This document shows positions 1 to 12,800 of a DNA stretch of 64,000 nt, piece after piece. The notes beneath the pieces are model-generated. The model did no database searches. It saw only the letters and a list, made by a program, of their open reading frames with translations, and had not been told where the DNA came from. The DNA is from Dallia pectoralis (Eukaryota; Chordata; Actinopteri; Esociformes; Umbridae), in assembly GCA_029465975.1 (NCBI GenBank), contig CM055728.1:9911619-9975618 (forward strand), read 5' to 3'. Every line of letters starts with the position of its first letter. The first letter of the stretch is position 1. The position numbers and the translations under genes were made by a program.

Positions 1-452
1 CACCTCTGACTAAACGGGGTTGCACCTGTGACTAAACGGGGTTGCACCTGTGACTAAACGGGGTTGCACCTGTGACTAAACGGGGTTGCACCTCTGACTA
101 AACGGGGTTGCACCTCTGACTAAACGGGGTTGCACCTCTGACTAAACGGGGTTGCACCTCTGACTAAACGAGGTTACACCTGTGACTAAACGAGGTTACA
201 CCTGTGACTAAACGGGGTTACACCTCTGACTAAACGGGGTTACACCTCTGACTAAACGGGGTTACACCTCTGACTAAACGGGGTTACACCTCTGACTAAA
301 CTGGGTTACACCTCTGACTAAACTGGGTTACACCTCTGACTAAACTGGGTTACACCTCTGACTAAACGGGGTTACACCTCTGACTAAACGGGATTACACC
401 TCTGACTAAACTGGGTTACACCTCTGTCTAAATTGGGTTACACCTCTGACTA
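1..452. repeat. 22-bp minisatellite, about 20 copies
   Basis: Tandem units of the form CACCTSTGACTAAACGGGGTTR run from the window edge to about 452. Variants (cggggttg, cgaggtta, ctgggtta) occur in blocks, which suggests local copy expansion. The array lies in an iqsec1 intron upstream of the exon at 746. It continues off the left edge, so its full length is unknown. Confidence 0.95.
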
Positions 453-745
453 ATTGGTCCGTCACACAGTTGCATCAGCATTTCTCGGGTGAGGAGCGTG
501 ATAGAAACAGACCACATCGCTTGCCTGCTTTTGCTCAGCATTTGAGATGTTGTTGGATAAATAAAGCACGACAGGCTGATTTATCATTCATGCTGTCACT
601 AATTAAAGAGTAGCTACAAGAAACTATTAGCTAGCAGGGTTTGGTGCTGTCTACGTTCCCAAGAGTTGATTACCAAAGCATAGTGTTTCTGTGGGTACAT
701 CTGTGGCTGCCTGGCTTATTGTGTTGAATTCTCTGCTCTTCCCAG

Positions 746-3700
746 GCGTGGATGACGGCGAGGACATTCCTAGGGAAATGCTGACTGGGATCTACGAGAG
801 AATCCGGAAGAGAGAGCTCAAAACCAACGAGGACCACGTTTCTCAGGTTCAGAAAGTGGAGAAACTCATTGTGGGGAAAAAACCGGTGAGAAACGCAGTT
901 TAACTAAAACTCTTCCGATTTTTTTAGGGAGGGGGTTGAGTTGGTCTCTGGGTATTACAGCGGCCGGAATTGGCATTTTAATTGAACAAGTTGCTCCACG
1001 GCACTGTGATCGGTGCGTTCGGGTTTGTCAGATACAGCCCAAAGGCAGGCATTTATCTATAAAGTCTGTGAGAGTGCGGTGCCTTTCTCTCCTCACACAG
1101 TCATAAGTGAAGCTATCACCTCTCCTCCTGCTGGTGGAGCCGTTTGTTTGAGTTAGAGTCTGAATGAGACCTAAACGCTGTTAACTCTACAGCTCTATAG
1201 AGGAATCATCCAGCTGTACAGTCCCCTGTCATCCACAGCTCTATAGAGGAATCATCCAGTTGTACAGTCCCCTGTCATCAACAGCTCTATAGGGGTATCA
1301 TCCAGTTGTACAGTCCCCTGTCATCCACAGCTCTATAGGGGTATCATCCAGCTGTACAGTCCCCTCTCATCCACAGCTCTATAGAGGAATCATCCAGCTG
1401 TACAGTCCCCTCTCACCCACAGCTCTATAGAGGAATCATCCAGTTGTACAGTCCCCTATCATCCACAGCTCTATAGAGGAATCATCCAGCTGTACAGTCC
1501 CCTGTCATCCACAGCTCTATAGAGGAATCATCCAGCTGTACAGTCCCCTCTCATCCACAGCTCTATAGAGGAATCATCCAGCTGTACAGTCCCCTATCAT
1601 CCACAGCTCTATAGGGGTATCATCCAGCTGTACAGTCCCCTATCATTCACAGCTCTATAGGGGAATCATCCAGCTGTACAGTCCCCTCTCATCCACAGCT
1701 CTATAGAGGTATCATCCAGTTGTACAGTCCCCTGTCATCCACAGCTCTATAGAGGTATCATCCAGCTATACAGTCCCCTCTCATCCACAGCTCTATAGAG
1801 GTATCATCCAGCTATATAGTCCCCTGTCATCCACCTGAAAACAAAGTTTCGACATCTAGTTGTAGCAACGTCAGAAGATATCAGCCATTAAACATTACAG
1901 GGAGAGATTTCTGCACAATGAAAATTGATGAAAGACGCCGAATATTATCAGCGTGTCCGTTATAAAACTTAATTTACCATTCGAGTTTGTAGGTTTCAAT
2001 TTTGGGGTCGGCTGCTCAAAGCTGTAACACTGTTGCTCGATAATAGCGAATAAGATTAGACACACTATTTAAACTACTCAGCCCTTGTTTCATCATTTTA
2101 ACAGAACATTTATTTTGATTGCTCTTGTATATATCGTTTTCTATGTGCTTGAGGGGATTATATTAGTATTGGAGACACTGATAGAAGAGGGAAGTCAGTA
2201 AGTTTGTGTTATTTTAATGTGCGTATGTATGCACTCAATATCTATATTGCAAACACAATCAAACCACAACTTCTGCATATATCACTGATATATTAAAATG
2301 TAAATATTCTACATTTTGCCTCTATGAACCATATCGGATAGCCTGTAATAGTGTGTTATTGTAAAGGTAATTAGATGTACACCATATTCAACTCATTCCG
2401 GACTCACAGACAGATTGAGGCAGACGGCACATACAAACAAACAGACAGGGCGATGAAGCGGTAAAGATAAAACTGCAGTGGGCACCAGTACTCCTTAGTA
2501 TAAGGTTAAGTGTTTTACATAATGCACATGATGGCTAACGCAGTCTCTCTGGTCCCCTCTCTGGTCTCCTCTCTGGTCTCCTCTCTGGTCTCCTCTCTTG
2601 TCTTCTCTCATTGCAGATTGGATCTCTCCATCATGGGATAGGATGTGTAAGTACAATTCCCAGTTTGCATGTTCTGATCATCTCATCCTGTCATTGCAAT
2701 GCATCTAGGTGGATTTTATGTGATGCCTAAAACAATTGACTCTATTTTACTATATCAGGTTGAATTTAAGAGCATCCATCTATGTGTCAGTTTGGTTAAA
2801 GATGATCCACTTTCTGTTTACAGCACTGTGCTACAGTCTTAGACACCTGAAAGTTTAACTAAATCCATTTGTATCAGTAGTAGAAGTCAATATATTTTTG
2901 TATATTTACTATATCAAGAGATTGATATATACTAACTGTATTAGGATGGTGAAGAGAAGCTGTAGCCAATGGCTACTGGCCCCTGATGGCCCAAGTTAGG
3001 GCCTATATGGATGCCTGTTTTCAAGGTGTGACTGAGGTGAACGATTTCTCTGGATTTATTTTGACTAATAATAAACCTAGTCTTGCCATACTGTGACCTA
3101 CCTACCTATCTATCTATCTGTGAATTGTCTTCGGTTCTAATTACAATCCACTGTATTTTGCAAATGAGGAAACAATATAGATATCATCATGCTCTTGCTT
3201 TGCATTACATTACATTAGATGAATCAATATTTTTTATATTTGTTTGTTACGGCATTAAAGTTTTACGAGCACATTAGTTTGCGCGAACAAATGACTGATG
3301 TGTTTTGGTGGAAAATAAGCTTGTCTAATTAGTCTGTGTCCCCCAGACCTCCAAACAAATTGGGGTGGTTGAAACCTTGTCCCCAACCGACAATTAATGC
3401 TCTAGGATGAATAATGTAACGAGGAGAAACGGCAGCGCTGGTGGGTTAATAGCACACTCTTCAGACATCATTAAAAGTCATTTCCCCCTGCACTCCTCAC
3501 ACTAAATCATCCTAAAATAGAGGCTTTTCTCCGATTCCTCCTTTTTTACGTTTAGCATGGCTGAGGCGCGTGTGTGGGACTGTGAGCAAACATACCTGTG
3601 TGTGTCATACGACTAGCTTTACATAGTTTCGAAGTAAACAACCGGAAAACATGACTAGCAAACAACTAAATCATCATCCGAACAGCATTAGACATACATT

Positions 3701-6700
3701 CCCGTGCGAGGGCTTGCTCAATAATAAGCCAGGCTTCATCCACCCTTCGGCGGAACGGTTCAACGGTTAACACCTTTAAAGTGACCTTTTTAAAATCATT
3801 AAAAACAATTACAACAGTCTGAAGAATTAACTAGCTTTAGGCTACGATTAAAGACTAGCGTACCAAAGTTCAATAGGGCTTAATTCGTTGACGGTTTTCT
3901 TTTCCTAGTGTGGTGTATTTGTGTGAATAACGTTCCTGTCGTTGTTTCGGCGTGTAGGTTCTGTCCCTGCCTCACCGCAGGCTGGTGTGTTACTGCCGCC
4001 TGTTTGAAGTTCCTGACCCCAACAAGCTCCAGAAGCTGGGACTCCACCAGCGGGAGATTTTTCTGTTCAACGACCTTCTGGTGGTACGTGTCCTCCCCTT
4101 TACGTTCCCCTGTCCTGTCCAGCGTTCCATATGACTATTTGTATACTGTTCTCTCCATTAAGGAGGCAACAGTAACAACAAGACAACATTTCTGATGAAA
4201 CGTTCACTTAACCGCTTGTCCGTTGTGTTGTTTGTTTGGTTTGTTTGTATGTTGATTCGGGTGCAGGTGACAAAGATTTTCCAGAAGAAGAAGAACTCTG
4301 TGACGTACAGTTTCCGGCAGTCGTTCTCTTTGTACGGCATGCAGGTGTTGATGTTTGAGAACCAGTGTAAGTACTTGAGATGTCCTCCTACCATGCTCTG
4401 TACCTTAACTTTGTCAGCCTCATAATGTCTATGTAGAAGATCTCTCTGGATTGAATTCACCAGTGATGGAATGAGTCACTGTTTAGACTTTCACATCACC
4501 AGAACGATGGCCCGAGTTTAATAGGTCTTGCTCTCTCGTTCTGGTCTAGATTACGGGAATGGGATCAGACTTACATCGGCCATACCAGGTGCCGACATCA
4601 AAGTCCTCATCAACTTTAATGCACCCAACCCACAAGACCGCAAGAAGTTTACCGACGATCTGCGCGAATCCATCGCAGAGGTCCAGGAAATGGAGAAATA
4701 CAGAATAGAGTGTGAGCAGACATTTGGTCCACCCCCTTCCCCCCTCTCGTCCGACCCTCCTTGGTTCTTCCTCTCGGTCTACCCCTCTTTCCTTCCCACC
4801 TTCCACCCGTCTTTCGTTTTTCCAGGCCGGCCGCCGAGGGCTGTGTAAACTCGGCAAAGTATTGGCAGAAAGGGCGTGCTCGTCATTACTCACTCTCCGT
4901 TTATGAGGAAGGATGTTTATAGAGGTGTAGGGTTACGTTTGCAGAAGAGCATCCATTATCCATTAATGGGAAATGCGCCGAAGACTGAGTCAAATGTCCA
5001 AGAGGTTTTTGGTTTGCTTGAACCCGTGTCACATTTCTTGCGTTCAGTACATGCTAATAAGTGACGATATGAGCGTGTGACTAGGATCGCTGAAGGAATT
5101 TCAATGAGGAAATATTGTACACTGTAAAAAAAAAAAAAGGAACTCACTCACACACACACACGCACGCACCTTTCTTTACTCTTCCTCCGTTTGTGTTCAT
5201 GTACAGCCGAGCTGGAGAAGCAGAAGGGCGTGGTGAGGCCCAGTATGTCCCAGAGCTCTGGGCTGAAGAAAGAGTCTGGCACCGGGAACATGAACCGTGC
5301 CAGCCTGGACGACACCTACACTATGGGTGAGGGGCTGAAGAGGAGCGCTCTCAGCAGCTCTCTGCGTGACCTTTCAGAAGCAGGTAAGGTCAAATGTCGT
5401 CGTTGTGTTGACCGGATGGGTCGTTTGATCAGAGGGGGCCTTATATATTGGCCCTCTGCGGCCCTTTCACTAACCTGACAGTTGATCAAGTCAGAACTAT
5501 CCAACTGGATTACACGTTATTGAACGGGGTTTTCGTATGGAATAACAAAAATGCTTACTGTGTTTGGCGACGTGAGACTTGGTTTGTTCGTTAGGCTCTT
5601 TGCAATTTCAGTAGTAGGTGAGTGTTATAACGTTTCTAAAACACATTATGGTTCCGCAGGCCAACATGAGTTTGTCTTTTTACTTATGATATCTGAAGGA
5701 AGGACGGCTCTCGCCCCTGTTTTCTGAATCTCAATGAACGCCATCCATTTGGACCCTTTTTCCGTGTCCCATTCTCATTCTTTAATCCCCATTGTTTCTC
5801 AAATCATTTCACGGTGAGCCTTGCTTGTTATATGTTTAATTAACCCGTCATACCTCCTCCTCTGATCCGTCATTATCATGGATCGCTGTGATCCGAAACC
5901 CACTGGTCTTAATGGGGGAAATGTTCTAGTTCTGGTTCCCGAGTGACAACGAAAACATCCCACCGTCATGAATATCAGTGTTTTCACGTGGCATCTCAGA
6001 ATCTGAAGGGCGTCGCCTTTAATATCATGTCATTCTGGATCGCAGCTCGAACACTACGAGAACGTAATGAAGTCCATATATGGTCTACAGCAGCTATGAT
6101 TGGGATGCCTCTCCCATCGTTTCTATGGTTACTGATGTTCTGACATGGTTAGTCCGGGCTAAAGCCTATTTAACCAAAACCCACTGCTCCTGTCTGTAGA
6201 ATTTTGACACCTATGTTAAAGCCCTCACTTTCTCAGTGCAGGACACGGTGGCATGACGGCCATTTTCTTTGTACAACGTATATATGTCTTTTTTTGCCAT
6301 TGCCCATCTCATAACGTCCCGGTGTTTTCCGTTTTCATTGGGTTTTCCCCCCCGTTTGTCCACGTGTGAAGACTGGTCACGTATCCATTGGCTGAATGTG
6401 TCCCGTCCAACTGTGGTACTCGTCTGTAGTTGCCAGTACACCCCATTTGGATCAGTCATTATATTGCTTTGATGTTTCTGTTACTCCGCGACTGTCCCTG
6501 CCGTTGGCTCTCAAACAAAGCCATCCCTTTGCCTTCCCTGTTGACAATCTGCATCTTGTGACAACACGAAATTGTCTGTTGTCACATTTTAATCGGGACC
6601 TGTCTAACAAGATCATATATTTATGTGTGTTTGTGTATGTAACATTGACAATTCTAACTAGAGTAGAGATCTTTACATTGCACTTTGTAGCTAAATACAT

Positions 6701-7325
6701 TTCCCCAGTGGATGGTGTGAAAATGAGTGCCCTCGTCAGTTTAAGTTGGAGACCATCTAGGAAGCTCAGATGTAGAATCGGGTTTAACGTCTCCCCACAA
6801 ACCTCCCCTCGAGCTTTTGAGAGCGAGAGCTTACGACTGGACTTATCTGAGCTCTAGGAGTCGTTGGAAAGCACACAGACTTAAGTCCGCGGGTAAATCA
6901 GAACACAGCCAGCTAAAATAACAGGTGTTATACCTACCGGTCAGTCAACCGGTCCCTCCACACTCACCCCGATGACCCACCCGCCCCTTACTCCGCCCAT
7001 TACCCGCCCTTTACTCCGCCATTACTCCCGACCCCTCCCCGACCCCTCCCCCACCAGACCACACCTCAGCCCGCACCTCAGGCGTGCCTCGGTCCTCGGC
7101 GGTAGCTCCTAGGTTGGAGGGCGGCTGTCTAAACGTGTGTCCTGTCCATCTCTAATCTGTGGTGTTGCATGTCTCGGCCAGGCAAGCGGGGGCGTCGCAG
7201 CAGTGCAGGATCACTAGACAGCAATATGGAAGTAAGTTGGAAGCAGCTGGTGTCCGAGCGACTCCATGTGATGATGTGCACTGTCACAAACACACCGTTC
7301 ACTTTGTTTGGTCTTGCTCCCCTCT

Positions 7326-7380
<55 letters not shown>

Positions 7381-9296
7381 CTTCATAGACACTTGAGTTC
7401 ATTTGGTTATTTTTTTCTCCTTCCATCCCTTTTCGTTCTTCTTCCTGCGGATGCCTCCTAACATCCTGCCTGCCTGGTCTCTGCATGCATGGGCCGCCTG
7501 CTTCGGACGTTGGCCCTGTCCAAACGGCTCTCTTGTTTTGGCCACGTGGGCCCAGTTGCATGACTCTACCACTAATCCCCAACCCTCATTCTCCCGTCTT
7601 CTGTCCCGGCGCCCCTTTCCACTCCGATCCGGTCTGCTTCGATCCCGGGTCTACTATCCTCCATTAAGCCATGTCCCGACTCGCAGTTTCACCCTCCTTC
7701 GGAGTTCTGTAGTGCAGGAGTGCCCGTGAACACTTTTTGTAGGGCCTATTCTTCTTCACCCGTTGTGGGGCAAACCTAAAGCTCCTGTCTACCCACCCTG
7801 GTCACTCTCTTTCCCTCGTCTGTCCTTTTATAAGAACGCCCACAGAGGCTTGAAGCCCAGGAAGGAAGTTTATCTCGCTACTGTTACCCGTCGCAAAAAA
7901 AACCACCTCAAGGTCACGACTCGCTGGGCTTTACACGGAATCTGAGTGTCAATACGAAAGATGCGGATTTCATTCATCGTCATTTATTCATTCCATGTGT
8001 CCATGTGTCAGTTTCAAGTCTGGGAACCCTTGAAAATGTCTTTCCACCTTCAACAATATCTTAACGATCTTTACCCCACATCGGCAGAGCACGCTTCGAA
8101 AAGGAAGTCTTTTCAGAACTTGGATGGAAGACAAAAAATTAAACGTTAGTTAGTTGGAAGTAAGATGAGCGGATAGGTGCCCATAATTCCTTACTCAATG
8201 TGCCTAGCAGATCTCTAGCATTGCTGCTTCCTGCTGTCCAGTTGAATGTTCAGCCCATGGATGGAGAGTTTGCCTCCATAACACACACTCGTCACCTGCC
8301 ACCTGCATGTAAACCCTCTGCCTCAGTTGTTTCTCTTTAACCAGATGCATGTGGAACTCTTGGCAGGTCTGGAAGGCGTTCGACAACATGAACGTCTCCA
8401 GGCCGATGCGCTTTTCGATCGGAAAGGTCCCGTTTCCGTATATATCTCTATCTCGCAGACACATTGAACCAATTTGACGTGTTAGTGCCAAGAACGTCTG
8501 AGGCTTGTTTTGAAATGTAGGTCTCTCCATTTGTAACATCGTCAAGTGGCCATAACACGACTTTACCACTCATAACTCGTTTGTCCGCCATCATGAGATG
8601 ACATTTTCAGTTACATTTTTGCATGCTCTGACTGTGACGTTTTTTGCTACCTGAACACCGTTGAATATGCAGGTGGTGTGCACTGCTTTAATGAGTTGAA
8701 TGTGGTCGCCCCGGCAGTCTCCGTCTGTATAGAAGGTCCTGATAGACAGGGTGTCATCTTCTTCTCTCCCACAGGGGTCCATCATTAGCAGTCCACACAC
8801 TCGCCGGAGAGCCCCTCCCCCGCGCGACCAAGTCCCGCCCCGGGGCCACCCCGTCAACCCCGCCTCCTCATCTCTCCTCGGGACGCTCTTCGGCAGCAAG
8901 CGGGGGAAGCCTTCGTCTCTGATGCATCCTCCTCTGCCCGGTCACCCCACCCTGATTTCCCACATGCCCCATCCCTCGAACCTCCACCACACGGCCCAGC
9001 AGGTGACCCAGGCCCAGCTCCATCACTCCCAATACTGCCCGGTCCAGCAGAACCCCCCACCATACCACCATCACCATCACTACCACCCCCCGCCCCACAC
9101 CCAGTACCACCAGCACCCAGCAGCGTACGCCGCCTCCGCCCAAATGCACCAACACGTCCCCGCGCCGCCTCACAGCCACACCCACAACCAGCATGCCCTT
9201 CACGCCCAGCATGCACCTCACCACCACAGTCAGCAGCCGGGCCCGGCACCCGGCGGGCCCAAGCCCAAACACAGTGGCATCAGCACCGTGGTGTGA
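746..9296 (+). CDS. iqsec1: IQSEC-family Arf guanine-nucleotide exchange factor, 3' part (Sec7 end, PH domain, His-rich tail)
   Basis: The gene is 5'-truncated by the window. Exons are 746-885, 2617-2646, 3958-4083, 4267-4366, 4550-4711, 5207-5383, 7182-7231 and 8775-9296, all with GT-AG borders and matching phases. The first exon begins with the linker after the Sec7 domain (GVDDGEDIPREML). The next four exons build the PH domain, with key stretches CRLFEVPDPNKLQKLG, REIFLFNDLLVVTKIF and GADIKVLINFNAPNPQDRKK. The last exon is Ser/Pro-rich, then very His-rich with several HHHHH runs, and ends in SGISTVV, a class I PDZ-ligand-like C-terminus as in long synaptic isoforms. Family members activate Arf6 at the plasma membrane and postsynaptic density. 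The paralogue choice (iqsec1 over iqsec2/3) rests mainly on linkage to raf1 and pparg; the family itself is secure. Confidence 0.85.
1189..1832. repeat. 46-bp minisatellite, 14 copies
   Basis: Fourteen head-to-tail units start with ACAGCTCTATAGAGGAATC and end near CCCCTGTCATCC. They are nearly identical, with scattered differences (gggta/aggaa, agctg/agttg). The array is in the iqsec1 intron between the exons at 746 and 2617. Each unit holds short partial palindromes (AGCTCTATAGAG, CAGCTGTACAG). Confidence 0.95.
2535..2616 (+). promoter_or_regulatory. repeat-built polypyrimidine tract and 3' splice site before a 30-nt microexon
   Basis: A 12-13-bp unit (TCTCTGGTCTCC) is repeated four to five times and runs directly into TTGCAG, the acceptor of the 30-nt iqsec1 microexon at 2617-2646 (IGSLHHGIGC). 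The pyrimidine tract that defines this acceptor is therefore a small minisatellite. Confidence 0.7.
2647..3957. other. iqsec1 intron without recognised features
   Basis: This is AT-rich intronic sequence between the microexon and the PH-domain exon at 3958. It contains a short TCTA run near 3105. I see no gene or mobile element here. Confidence 0.6.
5384..8774. other. iqsec1 introns with a (CT)n microsatellite
   Basis: Two introns flank the 50-nt exon at 7182-7231. The second has a CT/TC microsatellite at about 7315-7379. Apparent long reading frames here have no family resemblance and cross the splice sites, so I treat them as noncoding. Confidence 0.6.
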
Positions 9297-12200
9297 CATC
9301 CCCGGGGGTGAGTGAGTGAGGGAGGGAAGGAAGGAGAGAGAGGTGGAGGAAGGAGTGAGTGAACTTAAAGGTGGGACGGTCTGTCATGGAATGGACAGAG
9401 GGTGTGCTGTGAGTCGATGGCCTGTCCACTGTGTTCCGCTGTTGCTGTGATACGGAGATGGACTTTTGGCGCTCCTTTGAATCCCCTCAGATCACCAATA
9501 TGCAGGAGCCTAACCAGACAATATTCTTTCCTAACGAGCATCGCCTCGAAACTTAGTAACGGCCCCTCGTCTCTCTGTCGGGGAATCCAGGAGGATGTTT
9601 CCAGATGGTGAAGCCAACCACGAACCAAAACCCGTTGTGAACGGTGCATTGTGTGCGGGCTGCTACTGTCTACTGCTTCGTTCTCTCAATTGACTGTCTT
9701 CCCTTCGCCTAATACGGAGGAGAGGCTGCCTGAGAAAACATGTCCGACTGTTTTCTCTGTCAGCACGGCATATTATATTGTACCCAGTCTATTCAAACGA
9801 AGCTAGCGTTTAACACATTGCTTTCCTGAAGCCTGCGAAGTCCTCTTTTCATTTTGACGAATGCCATTTGTATGCCTCCTGTAGACACGTGCGATAAATA
9901 GGAATTTGTCTTATTTGATATTCCTGGCTTAAAGAAGGGAAATTTAATTAAAAATATAGAAATAGTGTATAAGAAACTAAACGATCATTTCACAGTAAGC
10001 AGACCAACAGACAGGCTAACACCTTAGTGGACCCATTTCATCACAAGTAGCTGTAGTGCTGTATGTACTTTAGATGACAGCTTTATATGTCGTTTGCTTG
10101 CACTCATTAATTAATGTGCCAATTACTAATGCATAAACTATTTAGTCCAGAGTTAATGTACAGTATATTGTGCGTAAAGTACCTTGTAAGATTATACTTA
10201 CAACCTTATTATTATTAGTAGTACTACAATTAGAACATTATCAGTATTATACTGACTCGGGTAACAGGACCGCTGGGGGGAAATGGGGAGTGCACCCACA
10301 TCCAGTCAGGCAACCAATCACCTACTCTGGAACCTTTCGGCCTTCCAATCAGAGCGTCGTGAGACTCTGGAATGCAGCTGTGGCATCTGGCACTCCTGGT
10401 GACGGCCTGTCATGTATGAAACCTCCCACTGGACAGACATTTCCCGGCACGAGTGTTCAGCGACCGTATGGCGTTGGCAGATTGGCCGGACGCATCCCCC
10501 TCTACTCAGTATCGGTGTCCTATATGAAGTACTGACGTTTAGTAGCGTGAGTAAAATCAGACAGCACTGAAGGCGTGTCCCCGATCTCTGTGTGAGCTCA
10601 GGGTGGTTGTGGCCTGGGTTGTGTGCTGGCCTTGCTAGGTGTTTAACGTGATAGAAGTAGAGATGGAAGTCACTTTACTGATGGACCTGCAGTCGAGCTG
10701 GCCAGAGCTCACGCCCTCCATATCAATATGGAGCAGCTGCATTCTTGACACTCTCAATGAAAGTACAATTATACATATTTTTATTAGTTTTGTTTGCTTA
10801 ATGTACTTAAACCTTATTGTTTTCGTTACACAACCTGAGTAGGTGAGTGACTGAAAGCAGCGTTTAGGTATGGATTCGTTGGTTTGTGACCTTGGTTTTT
10901 ATCATTTCTATTTGTATGTACGTGCAATATCTTTGTACTGAGTTTGTATATTCACAACAAGCAAAGTGTCTCTTCTGTTTGTTTGGTGTGTCTTCACGTT
11001 GTGTCGTTTATTTATTCTGTTTGGACCCATGTCGTTCTCTCTCAGTGGCTTAATATGTGGCCGGTATAATGGTTCTCTGAGAAACACGGTCCTAGAGTTC
11101 AGTGGAATGTCTAATAAGTGATTTTGCATGTAATGACGTTATTGATGTGAGGATATCCTTGGCACATTGTATAACAAATCAGTGTTACCATAGCGATTGA
11201 AGTGCAATCACGTATGGAGAAAAAATTAGCAGACTCGTAGGCCCCCCTACGTGCACGTCTGATATGTTGTCCGGGAAGAGATTCAGGTGAAAATATCTTT
11301 TTTCCATTTCAGATTATATACGTACACCGTTCACAGTGGAAGGAACGAGGAATGTGTGTATATATTTTAATAAAGGAATGTGCTTCCCTCTGGGCAGGAC
11401 ATAAATATTTTGTTGGAAAAGCACATATGAAGGAGCGCTTTAATTTTTCAGGAAATGTCAACCTAATATACAAAAGGAAATGGCAAAGGAACTGATTTGT
11501 CTGTAAAGGAAAATAACTTTCTACATTCTACAAAATAAGAGTCTATTATTGTGTGTACAATAAAGTAAAATCAACTGTTTGTCCCAATATTCAGGGTGTA
11601 AATGTATTTTAACATTCACTAAGAAAACCATAAGTCACACTTGAGGCTTAGGACAGACTTAGCACATGTCTGGTCATGTTAGAGCCATGCTGATGTAGAA
11701 CAGAAACATTGTGACATTTTGAACATATAAACACATCCTATCTGGACCGTTAATAACCCATTGAATGTCTTTCTAATGATTATATATTTTCTGTTTTGTA
11801 ACTCAGAAATGGTTGGACCATATGAAACAAAATGAAGATGAAATGTATCCATTTTTCTTTGTGTCATAGAGTTTGGAGCAATCCAGTCAACTATAGTCTG
11901 AGGAATACCCCACAATGCACTGCATGGACTTTATGCATTGGGTGTCTTTTTTCACTGTGAGCCGACTGATCAGGTCAGCCTAGAAACTGAATTGGGTTAT
12001 TTTTTTATTTTCATTTTTTCGGGGATATGATTTGAATTCTTCGGATCTCCTCATGCTGCCCCGGTTTAAGCTGGAGCTCAGCATTCATTTCATCTGCATA
12101 TACATAGCCATTGTAAAAATAACAAAAAATGAACATCAATGCAGTTCTTTCGTCATTGAGCCGAATGCTTAGTTGTGTAAATAGGAGAGAAAGAATGGTG

Positions 12201-12800
12201 ATTGGGATTTTTTGAGGTGATAGATTTATCTAAATACAAGACGAGGAGAGACCAAATCTGAGGATAAGGATGTGTACATAGTATGTATATTATCACCACC
12301 CCAATCTAATATCTGCTGTTGAGATCTGGCTGGTATGTTCCCACCACCTCATATGGTTCAGTATGATGTTCAACACATCACTTCGAATGAACAGTCAACC
12401 ACCAACGGTAACGAACTGTCGACCCCCAACTGTAACGAACTGTCGACCCCCAACTGTAACGAACTGTCGACCCCCAACCGTAATGAACAGTCAACCACCA
12501 ACGGTAACGAACAGTCAACCACCAACTGTAACAATTTTTCGACCCCCAACTGTAACAAACAGCCATTCGCTGTGTATCTCAAAAACGGACTGTTATAACG
12601 CTCACTGCCTCATATGAAACACACACACGCGCGCACACACAAACACACATTTTCTCTCATCCCATGCTGCAGGCTGTTCTGAAGAAGGGAACAATAAGAG
12701 TGGCCTCATTTTAATGTGCATTCAGTTTGTTCAGTGCGTAGCGAGTCGGTAAGACCACATTGTTAAACTGTGACAATGTCATAAACACAAAATAAACAAC
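9297..12800 (+). other. probable iqsec1 3' UTR and downstream sequence
   Basis: Non-coding sequence follows the stop codon. Canonical AATAAA hexamers occur at 11369, 11559 and 12791. The last is followed after about 25-35 bases by a GT-rich stretch (TGTGTTGGTCTTT), which makes it the best distal polyadenylation site. A 24-bp repeat lies at about 12388-12560. Which site is used cannot be told from sequence. Confidence 0.5.
12388..12560. repeat. 24-bp minisatellite, about 7 copies
   Basis: Units of the type GAACTGTCGACCCCCAACTGTAAC alternate with AACAGTCAACCACCAACGGTAAC variants. Because 24 is a multiple of three, the array stays open in several frames on both strands (NELSTPN-type on +). No start context, homology or splice signal supports translation. 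It lies in the presumed iqsec1 3' UTR. Confidence 0.9.

Noticed and set aside
1..1832. Regular repeats resembling a CRISPR array
   Set aside because: Units are directly tandem with no unique spacers, and the sequence is vertebrate.
8854..9299. Long minus-strand Gly-rich and Val/Gly-rich frames
   Set aside because: Antisense shadows of the His/Pro-rich last exon of iqsec1, whose + frame joins in phase with the upstream exons.
12335..12598. Open frames with an eight-residue Asn-Glu-Leu-Ser-Thr-Pro-Asn period on both strands
   Set aside because: Product of a 24-bp tandem repeat in the presumed iqsec1 3' UTR; no coding evidence.
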